Source: Cytophagaceae bacterium (GTDB lineage: Bacteria > Bacteroidota > Bacteroidia > Cytophagales > Cytophagaceae). Taken from it: a DNA stretch of 64,000 nucleotides. Positions 19,907-26,990 of the stretch are shown piece by piece (position 1 is the first letter of the stretch; every line of letters begins with the position of its first letter). The stretch spans positions 148,238-212,237 of the forward strand of contig JALONM010000003.1 of assembly GCA_025454925.1 (NCBI GenBank). The letters are read 5' to 3'. The notes beneath the pieces were generated by a model. The model saw only the letters and a list, made by a program, of their open reading frames with translations, had not been told where the DNA came from and made no database searches. A program made the translations under genes and the position numbers.

Positions 19907-20986
19907 TTAGGCTTGCTGATCGCGACAAGCGCGGTATATATCTTTCCAACCATCCCGCTGTTTTAATACCGTTTCCAGGTATTCCTGCCACACCAGTTTA
20001 TCCTGCACAGGATCTTTCACCACTGCACCTAAAATTCCGGAAGCAATATCGGAGGCGGTAAGTTGTCCGTCGCCGAAATGATGCGCCAAAGCCAGACCGC
20101 TGTTCATGACTGAGATCGCCTCTGCCGTGCTTAAACTGCCACTGGGCGATTTGATTTTACTCTTGCCGTCTAAGGTTAGCCCTTGTCGCAGCTCACGAAA
20201 AATGGTAACTACTCGTTTGATATCTTCGGCAATTGGTTTTTCTACCGGCAACTCCATAGATTTACCAAAGCTGTGTACACGTTGTTCCACAATATCCATT
20301 TCTTCTTCCAGCGTAGCAGGTAAGGGTAAGATCACGGTATTGAAACGTCGCTTCAGGGCACTGGACAATTCGTTGACTCCTTTATCCCGGTTGTTGGCAG
20401 TAGCAATCAGGTTAAATCCGGCTATGGCTTGCACTTCGGTATTTAATTCCGGAACAGGCAATGTTTTTTCGGAAAGAATGGTAATGAGTGAATCTTGCAC
20501 ATCCGAACCAATGCGGGTTAATTCTTCCAAACGAACTATTTTACCAAGGCGCATGGCACGCATTACCGGAGTTTCTACGAGGGCTTCGGGTACCGGTCCG
20601 GAGGCCAGCAAGCGTGCGTAATTCCATCCGTAGCGAATGGCTTCTTCACCCGTACCGGCAGTTCCTTGCACCAGCAGCGTAGAGTCGCCGGAGATGGCCG
20701 CTGCCAGATGTTCCGACACCCAGGATTTGGCCGTTCCAGGCAGCCCATACAACAGCAAAGCCCGGTCTGTGGTGAGGGTGGCCACCGCGATCTCGATCAA
20801 ACGGCGGCTACCAATATACTTAGGAGAAATTTCAACCCCATTAGACAGCTTCCCTCCCATGAGGTACTGCACCACTGCCTGTGGCGAAAGTTTCCATTGT
20901 GCAGGCTTACGCCCCTGATCGGCATGCTGCAATGCTTCCAGCTCGCTGGCAAACTGTACTTCCGCATGTTGTCGTAAAACGCTCAT
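19907..20986 (-). CDS. MoxR-type AAA+ ATPase
   Basis: 359 residues. Walker A GLPGTAKS at 81-88; Walker B position IVRLEE at 150-155 (Glu-Glu instead of the common Asp-Glu); sensor 1 IATANNRDKG at 194-203; arginine finger region LKRRF at 211-215; C-terminal lid with SLSTAEAISVMNSGLALAHHFGD. MoxR ATPases remodel or activate partner proteins using ATP, usually with a VWA partner, which is encoded in the same operon here. Soluble. 40 bases separate it from the PEBP gene upstream. The Glu at 154 may replace the Walker B Asp functionally; related operons often show this form as far as I recall. Confidence 0.92.
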   Translation of the reverse strand: MSVLRQHAEVQFASELEALQHADQGRKPAQWKLSPQAVVQYLMGGKLSNGVEISPKYIGSRRLIEIAVATLTTDRALLLYGLPGTAKSWVSEHLAAAISGDSTLLVQGTAGTGEEAIRYGWNYARLLASGPVPEALVETPVMRAMRLGKIVRLEELTRIGSDVQDSLITILSEKTLPVPELNTEVQAIAGFNLIATANNRDKGVNELSSALKRRFNTVILPLPATLEEEMDIVEQRVHSFGKSMELPVEKPIAEDIKRVVTIFRELRQGLTLDGKSKIKSPSGSLSTAEAISVMNSGLALAHHFGDGQLTASDIASGILGAVVKDPVQDKLVWQEYLETVLKQRDGWKDIYRACRDQQA

Positions 20987-21026
20987 GGTATTTCGAGGTT
21001 AGAATACACCGGAACCTCCGGTTAGT

Positions 21027-21578
21027 TTATCGTTTGTAATAAAATACTAAAGAAGATTTTGCCAGTGTATTGGCATTTAAATAATACCCAACTGTGGCAG
21101 GACTAGCTTTACCATCCAAGCCCAATTTATCTACGCTCAAAGCGTACACGGTAATGATGTATTGATGAAAGCCGTGACCGGGAGGTGGGCAAGGACCGCC
21201 AAATCCAGCCATACCAAAATCGGTAATACCCTGAATGGCTCCTGGAGGTAGCAAATTCTTTGCTGGATCCCCTGCTCCTTCTTTTAGTTCTGTTACTTGT
21301 GCAGGCAAGTCAAACAACACCCAATGCCACCATCCGCTTCCAGTGGGCGCATCCGGATCGTACATGGTTATGGCGAAGCTTTTAGTTCCGGCGGGAACAT
21401 TTTTCCAACTTAATTGAGGCGACATATTTTCACCTGAACAGCCAAAGCCTTTAAACTCCTGACGGGTTGTGCCTTGTCCGCCAACGCTATTGCTGCTTAA
21501 CGTAAAGGTGGCGCTTGTGTTTTGAGCCATACCCATTGCCACCAGCAACAGACACGCGATTCTAAAAATAGTTTTCAT
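21027..21578 (-). CDS. PEBP family protein (YbhB/YbcL type), secreted
   Basis: 183 residues with a signal peptide (cleavage near AQN, residue 19-20), so periplasmic or exported. The phosphatidylethanolamine-binding fold is evident: YDPDAPTGSGWWHW (73-86) and GFGGPCPPPGHGFHQY (125-140), the two conserved ligand-pocket motifs. Bacterial PEBP proteins bind anionic groups; a physiological role is unknown. Its ATG overlaps the stop codon of the DUF5691 gene (ATGA at 21575-21578), so it is translationally coupled to a cassette of cytoplasmic proteins, which is unusual for an exported protein. Confidence 0.93.
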   Translation of the reverse strand: MKTIFRIACLLLVAMGMAQNTSATFTLSSNSVGGQGTTRQEFKGFGCSGENMSPQLSWKNVPAGTKSFAITMYDPDAPTGSGWWHWVLFDLPAQVTELKEGAGDPAKNLLPPGAIQGITDFGMAGFGGPCPPPGHGFHQYIITVYALSVDKLGLDGKASPATVGYYLNANTLAKSSLVFYYKR

Positions 21579-23098
21579 AGGTTTGATATAGTTTGAATTT
21601 GTTTTTTACGTTCCATCACAGACATCATTTGAGTTGCACGGGTAGCAAAGTAGGCCCGTTCGTACCGACGCATGTCCGTGTCTTGTACTTTCGATTGTAA
21701 GTATGCATAAAAATGATCAGGCATGCGCAACGCCAGCATTCCATATTCTGCGATACTGATGGAATAGGGTGATTTTTCGAGCCATGCCAAAACCTCTTGC
21801 ATCAATTCTGCAGGCCACAGCTGTATGTCTGCATCGCGTTGCAGAAGGTATACCAATACACTGCGTTTATTGCTTTCGTCGGCATGCCTCCATTGTATAA
21901 AGCATTCATGCAAAGTTAGAAGATCAAACAAATCAGGAAACTTTCCAGGAAAGGCTTTTGAAAGCACCACAGCCGCATGCTTGCTTTCAAACAATACCGC
22001 AGCCGTGACCATGGCATGTGCCAGTCCTACTGTTTCTTTTTCTTTGCGAAGAGATTGTACCACCTCCTCCAGCGACCATGAACTATGTTGCTCCCACCAT
22101 TCAGGGGGAACCCAGCAACATAGCTGCTCCATCCAATATACGTGGTCTGCTTTGCCCTTTTCAGAACTTATCTTTTGTAATCCCGAACGAAATACCTCCT
22201 CGTCCTGCAATTCAAAAGACTTTATCCGTATCCTTTTTTGTTTTTGCAATGTTAGGTCTCGTGTTTCAGAAAATTCAAGACCTTGTGACAAGTTTTCTGC
22301 ATACCGCTTTACCAATGTGCTGGTAGGAATCATGCGCAACAAGGCATATGCGGTATCGCGTACTTTCACGCTTTTATCTTGAAGTTGCTGCTCTAAAAAT
22401 GGGATATCACTTTCCCGAAGAGTATCCGAAAGAACATCCAGCAGTTCACTGCGCATGGCTGCCGGCTCCGTATTAAAAGCTGTCAATAATAATTGCAACG
22501 CTTCATCCGGTTTTTCCTCTCGCAACTGTTTTATAAACCTAAGTCGCTGTTCTTTAGTTCCCGTCTTCCAATCTTCTTCCGACACACTTTCTGAACGAAT
22601 CAGCATCGACCACTCTGCATTCAGAGAGGCCAGCCATTTTCCGCGCTCACCGCACACTTCCAAAAAACGTTGTCTCCAGGGCTCTCGCTCCATAATGGCC
22701 ATAGACAGCAAGGCAGGCACCTGCTGCGGCGGCGCCAATTGTCCGGAGGCATGCAGGGTTTGTATCAGAAAATACAATAAGGGCTTTTCTTCCTGTTGGT
22801 TTCCCAGCAACGAAAGCAAGGATGAAAAAGAAGCGGAGGCATAGGACTTGGACTCCTGGGGCGCCATAAATGGCTCTTCATTGGAAATAGAAAATGTTAT
22901 GCCGGCCTCTGCGTAAGCAAAGTAAGAAGCACAGCATTTTATAAAAAAATCTTCCCTGTCATCGGCAGGTAACTGTTGCAAAAGCGCACGCAGTCCTCCA
23001 GGATATTGATCAATGGAAGGGAGGTAGCGACTAGTGCCCAATTGCACCGTTTTTAAAATTTCTTCTTCTGTAGGATTTCCTGTTTGCATGCTTTCCAA
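21575..23098 (-). CDS. DUF5691 family protein of the MoxR cassette
   Basis: 507 residues, soluble, almost wholly helical with HEAT-like character in the middle (FLEQQLQDKSVKVRDTAYAL near residue 235-255). ILKTVQLGTSRYLPS at the start and PPEWWEQHSSWSLEEVVQSL later are features I associate with DUF5691. The first two in-frame Met codons (23098 and 23089) cannot be separated by sequence alone. It lies three bases after the SWIM gene and overlaps the PEBP start by four bases. Likely a scaffold or adaptor in the ATPase system; function unproven. Confidence 0.82.
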   Translation of the reverse strand: MESMQTGNPTEEEILKTVQLGTSRYLPSIDQYPGGLRALLQQLPADDREDFFIKCCASYFAYAEAGITFSISNEEPFMAPQESKSYASASFSSLLSLLGNQQEEKPLLYFLIQTLHASGQLAPPQQVPALLSMAIMEREPWRQRFLEVCGERGKWLASLNAEWSMLIRSESVSEEDWKTGTKEQRLRFIKQLREEKPDEALQLLLTAFNTEPAAMRSELLDVLSDTLRESDIPFLEQQLQDKSVKVRDTAYALLRMIPTSTLVKRYAENLSQGLEFSETRDLTLQKQKRIRIKSFELQDEEVFRSGLQKISSEKGKADHVYWMEQLCCWVPPEWWEQHSSWSLEEVVQSLRKEKETVGLAHAMVTAAVLFESKHAAVVLSKAFPGKFPDLFDLLTLHECFIQWRHADESNKRSVLVYLLQRDADIQLWPAELMQEVLAWLEKSPYSISIAEYGMLALRMPDHFYAYLQSKVQDTDMRRYERAYFATRATQMMSVMERKKQIQTISNL

Positions 23099-23101
23099 TC
23101 C

Positions 23102-24421
23102 TTAGGTCCAACAAGAAATTATTTCGGAAGTATTCCATACAGATTCCAGCCTCCATTGTCCCTGAATAAAAAGCACCAGGGCATTCATGCTCGCTCCTCC
23201 ACTCCAGGCAAGAACTTTCCAGCACTCTTCCGGATCGTTGCAAAGTGGTAATATTCGATTTCCTGCATCTCGTACATGCCATTTTTTCTGTATTCTTATC
23301 AACTGTACTTCTTTCAGGAGAAGGGGAATTCTATTGGTAAATGGAAACACTGCCATTTGCTGTGCTATTTGTCCGGCGGCATCTTCCAGATCGCTTAGGC
23401 CTGCCGGTGAAAAGAAAGACGTTGGTGTGTAAGGTTCTTTTATTAATGCTCTTAAGGGCATCAGCGAAGAGTAATAACACAACTCAGCATTTATAGCCAT
23501 GCCGGGTACGAGGGAATGCAACGGTCGTTGTGCTCCAAAATAAAAGTTTAATACCAACGCCATCCGGGCTTTATTTCTGCCATACAGCCAGATATATTCA
23601 GCGTTCATCTCCTGCTGTTCTTCCATTCTGCGAGCCATTACCAACCATTCGTCGCGGTGTGCTTCCCCCGTCAGCACATCCTCCTTACTGGTATTCCAGC
23701 CTATGAGCTGCCGCACCTCTTGCCGGAATAAAGGACTTTGTTGATCCTCTTTCAAAAAGCTTTCGGTAATCAAGTATATTTTCGACAAGTGCTTGCTAAG
23801 TTGTAGCGGCCAGCGGTCTTCAAATACATTTACCTCGCCCACCTGCCGCATCATGGCTGCTAGCCCGGGAGCTTTCGCATCTACCAGTCGGGCGGCCATG
23901 TTTTCATGAAAACTCCCTGCTTGTGACGGAAGATGCATCATGCCAGTGCGCATCAAATCGGCGATCCATTGACGGAGCTCCAGTATACCATCCCGCACAC
24001 TTCGCTCGCGGGCCTCGCTTCGCTTAGTGGAAGCGTCGGAGGTATTTTTACTTTTTTCAGTCGGATTTTTTTCTGCAGGCGCTTGTTCCTTTTGTCTCCG
24101 CTTCTGAATCCATTCCGAAACAACGGATGGCATTTCTTGTGACGAAAATTGATTGGGCTGACGAACCCATAACAGAATTAAAGCAATACCATGCTTGCAA
24201 GGGAATTTCCGACTGGGGCAAGTACATTGAAACGCCCATTGCTGCACGTCTACACGGGTAAAGTACGGATCTTTGCCTGAGCCCTGACAATACCCCCAGA
24301 TCGCTTCGGTATGTTTAGCCAGGCCTTTCCATTTAGAAAGCACGGCAAGAGCAGTACCTGCTTTAGCGGAAGCGGCGTCGGGAGCCAGTTGTCTTACGTG
24401 ATCTTCAGTTATCATGCTCAA
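23102..24421 (-). CDS. SWIM zinc-finger protein, first gene of the MoxR cassette
   Basis: 439 residues, soluble. A SWIM zinc finger C-x-C-x6-C-x-H is at C66, C68, C75, H77 (FQCTCPSRKFPCKHG), followed by the usual IALILLW helix. SWIM fingers bind Zn2+ and act in DNA or protein binding. A Lys/Ser/Thr-rich linker (~110-150) leads into a helical-beta C-terminal part with no recognised domain. It opens a seven-gene operon running to 15781 with gaps of 3, -4, 40, 44, 4 and 55 bases. 148 bases separate it from the ZIP gene upstream, room for a promoter, but I see no good TAnnTTTG box there. Confidence 0.9.
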   Translation of the reverse strand: MSMITEDHVRQLAPDAASAKAGTALAVLSKWKGLAKHTEAIWGYCQGSGKDPYFTRVDVQQWAFQCTCPSRKFPCKHGIALILLWVRQPNQFSSQEMPSVVSEWIQKRRQKEQAPAEKNPTEKSKNTSDASTKRSEARERSVRDGILELRQWIADLMRTGMMHLPSQAGSFHENMAARLVDAKAPGLAAMMRQVGEVNVFEDRWPLQLSKHLSKIYLITESFLKEDQQSPLFRQEVRQLIGWNTSKEDVLTGEAHRDEWLVMARRMEEQQEMNAEYIWLYGRNKARMALVLNFYFGAQRPLHSLVPGMAINAELCYYSSLMPLRALIKEPYTPTSFFSPAGLSDLEDAAGQIAQQMAVFPFTNRIPLLLKEVQLIRIQKKWHVRDAGNRILPLCNDPEECWKVLAWSGGASMNALVLFIQGQWRLESVWNTSEIISCWT

Positions 24422-24569
24422 TACCCGATTTTAGTAAATTATTGGCATACTTAAAACTCCACTCCTTCTAATGACGGCTTACTTTTCCACAGCATTCACA
24501 GCTGCCATGTCACAAATTATGTCACGGCGGAACATGGATACTCATTATCCTCAACGAAGGAGCCGTGTA

Positions 24570-25304
24570 TTACAGACAGGTCTCTAACAATACTGCGGTG
24601 GCTGCACCAAACATAAAAATAAGCAGCCTGTTCCCTTTGAATGAATGATCGGAAGGACTGGCTTCAAAAAAAATAGTAGTTGAAATAAACAGAAAATTTC
24701 CAGCGACCGTCGCAAATAAATAGTACATATATTCCGACTGAATAAGCCCACTGGTGTTCATCCACTCGCTAACCCAAACACCCAATGGGGAACATAGCGC
24801 GTATGCTATTAAAGCCAGCATGGCTTTTCTCTTTTTACCCAAATGATGCACCAGTACCGAAGCCAGGGCGAAAGATTCTGGAATTTTATGCAACAATAAG
24901 CCAAACATTAAACCGTGTGAATGCTCGTGTTGAGAGGCATGTTCCGGATGCACCAGCAAGGTACCTTCTAAAAAAGAATGCACACAAAGCGCCAGGAAAA
25001 TCGACATGGGAAAATGATGGTCATGGTGATGCAAATGAATGTGCCCATGCTCCACTCCGGTGCTGAAAAAATCAAGCGCAAGCTGCATAAAGAAGCCGAT
25101 TAATACAAAAACAGCCGCCGCCGTATAGCGTTCGTTTTCATGAAAAATTTCGGGAAAAATATGAACAACCGTAATTGCAAAGAGGTAAGCACCACTGAAA
25201 GATAACACTGATTTAAACTTCGCCTTGTCGAAAGTAGGAAACAGAAACAAGGCTGCTCCAGCTGCGAAAGTAATGAGAAATAATACTACAAAATTAGTCC
25301 ACAT
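24570..25304 (-). CDS. ZIP family metal transporter
   Basis: 244 residues, about eight membrane segments. A His-rich cytosolic loop lies between helices 3 and 4 (HGHIHLHHHDHHF, 86-98). The two metal-site helices are recognisable: HSFLEG (109-114) and HKIPES (139-144), separated by a second His-rich stretch EHASQHEHSHG. ZIP proteins move Zn2+ or other divalent metals into the cytoplasm. It follows a methyltransferase gene by 27 bases and precedes the SWIM gene by 148, so it probably ends its own unit. Confidence 0.93.
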   Translation of the reverse strand: MWTNFVVLFLITFAAGAALFLFPTFDKAKFKSVLSFSGAYLFAITVVHIFPEIFHENERYTAAAVFVLIGFFMQLALDFFSTGVEHGHIHLHHHDHHFPMSIFLALCVHSFLEGTLLVHPEHASQHEHSHGLMFGLLLHKIPESFALASVLVHHLGKKRKAMLALIAYALCSPLGVWVSEWMNTSGLIQSEYMYYLFATVAGNFLFISTTIFFEASPSDHSFKGNRLLIFMFGAATAVLLETCL

Positions 25305-25331
25305 ACATTTGATATACCCCCAGCTTAGAGA

Positions 25332-26060
25332 CTAGCTCTTGCGGGCAATGAAAATACACCTTGGCGACAAGTCCTTGTCATAAGCTTCGAGCGTATAGGA
25401 ACCAAAACAGGCCTGAACTGTACAACCAAAATCTCTCAGATATTGTTCCAATTCATGATCGAATAATACTTTTACCCGCTCCTGGAAATGGAAGGTTTTA
25501 TCCTGATCCTGTATTTGAATACGTTTTACCAGGACCCCATTCTCCACCATTCGGGTGATCGAAAAATGCACGCCCGATAATTCTTTTTCTTCTTTAGGCA
25601 CCAGACTCGCCAGCACGCGGCGTACATTCATGAAATCCATGACAAAAAATCCACCGGGTTTTATGGCCTGAACCAACTGCCCTAAGGAGTTTTTATTTTC
25701 TTCTTCGGAATCAAAATACCCGAAACTTGTAAACAGATTTAAAACTGCGTCGAATGATTCTTTGAAACGGATAGAACGCATATCGCCTACTTCAAAATGT
25801 AAGCCAGTAGCGCTGCGTTTCTGAGCTTCTGCAATACTCTCGGGAGCCAGGTCCATTCCGGTCACCTGGTATCCGAGGGCATGCAAATAAATACTGTGCC
25901 TGCCTTTTCCACAGGGAATATCAGCGAGCAATGATCCGGTTGGCAACTTCAAATGCGTTGTCAGCGCTTTTATAAAGCGCTCCGCCTCCTGCTCATCCCT
26001 ATGCTGGTAGAGCAGGTGATAATAAGGGGAATCAAACCAGGAACTAAACCAATCCGACAT
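25332..26060 (-). CDS. Class I SAM-dependent methyltransferase
   Basis: 242 residues. Motif I appears as LLADIPCGKGRHSIYL (residues ~43-58), with the acidic end of strand 2 in VTGMDLAPESI, motif FEVGDMRSIRF and motif IV FDAVLNLFTSFGYFDSEEEN. The GKGRHS form is common in small-molecule methyltransferases of this phylum. Substrate unknown. Eight bases after another methyltransferase gene, so the two are co-transcribed and may modify the same product. Confidence 0.9.
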   Translation of the reverse strand: MSDWFSSWFDSPYYHLLYQHRDEQEAERFIKALTTHLKLPTGSLLADIPCGKGRHSIYLHALGYQVTGMDLAPESIAEAQKRSATGLHFEVGDMRSIRFKESFDAVLNLFTSFGYFDSEEENKNSLGQLVQAIKPGGFFVMDFMNVRRVLASLVPKEEKELSGVHFSITRMVENGVLVKRIQIQDQDKTFHFQERVKVLFDHELEQYLRDFGCTVQACFGSYTLEAYDKDLSPRCIFIARKS

Positions 26061-26068
26061 GGGGGACC

Positions 26069-26911
26069 TTACTTAGCCTGGTATAGGTAAAACATATACT
26101 TTTTATACTGCTGAAAATTGGCACCGTTACGCTGTCCCTGAAAATGCTTGCGTTCCATTTTATCCAATTTCTTCTGATACTTCCAACGTATGAATTTTGC
26201 AACCCACGCGAAACGATCTTCCAATAAAAGAAACAACAATTTATAAATCGGATGCAGCACCTCCATGGATAGTTTATTTACCAAATCGATGGTTGGCGCC
26301 GTTTCTTTCGTGATATCTTGTTCTTTAAGAATGCTAACCGGATATTTTTTCTGAACCTCCAGAAAACGCTGAAAGTCGTGTCCGCCACCCAACATGGATT
26401 TATTTTCAGGATCTGTTTTAAAGAAATCACAGACCATGATATGCCCTTGTGGGTTCAGGTATTTCAGTGAGTTAGAAAACGAAGCATCCATATCGATGTA
26501 CTGAAAACTTTCACTGAACAACACCATGTCGTACTTTTTGTCGGTTTTCAGATCTTCGTATTTGCAATTAAAAATTTCACTTCTTCCTGCCAGCAACGTG
26601 CGTGCATGATCGGTAAGAATGGTGCCCGGGCTCACACAGTCTACCTGGTAGCCTCTATCACTAAGTTCCTTGGCAAACCTGCCGGAACCACATCCCACAT
26701 CCAGGATTGTCTTTACCTGAGAAGGAATATGTTGAATAAGGAAATCGGCATAGTTTTGCTGAGCTTTGGCAAGATTTTGTACTTCTGTCGCCAAGCCATT
26801 GTTAAATAAACCGTAATGAAGGTATTCTGTATTTAAAAAATATTTGAATAACAACAGGCCAATTTCTAGCCCAACTTCTTTAGAATCAACTTTTCTATTC
26901 TTCTTTGACAT
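26069..26911 (-). CDS. Class I SAM-dependent methyltransferase
   Basis: 280 residues from MSKKNRK (26911); an ATG at 26944 would add 11 residues of lower likelihood. N-terminal VGLEIGLLLFKYFLNTEYLHYG precedes motif I ILDVGCGSGRFAKEL (~95-109), then VDCVSPGTIL and MVLFSESFQYIDM. The C-terminal ~80 residues are basic and hydrophobic (LLFLLLEDRFAWVAKFIRW), perhaps membrane-associated. The N-terminal pattern recalls methyltransferases acting on methylated amines or pigments, but I would not name a substrate. Operon with the methyltransferase at 25332 and perhaps the ZIP gene. Confidence 0.87.
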   Translation of the reverse strand: MSKKNRKVDSKEVGLEIGLLLFKYFLNTEYLHYGLFNNGLATEVQNLAKAQQNYADFLIQHIPSQVKTILDVGCGSGRFAKELSDRGYQVDCVSPGTILTDHARTLLAGRSEIFNCKYEDLKTDKKYDMVLFSESFQYIDMDASFSNSLKYLNPQGHIMVCDFFKTDPENKSMLGGGHDFQRFLEVQKKYPVSILKEQDITKETAPTIDLVNKLSMEVLHPIYKLLFLLLEDRFAWVAKFIRWKYQKKLDKMERKHFQGQRNGANFQQYKKYMFYLYQAK

Positions 26912-26990
26912 AAGGTTAGTTCTTTCTACGATGCGATTTAGCAAGATTTTATGCTATTGGCAAATAAAACCTTCAGGGATTAAAACAGGA

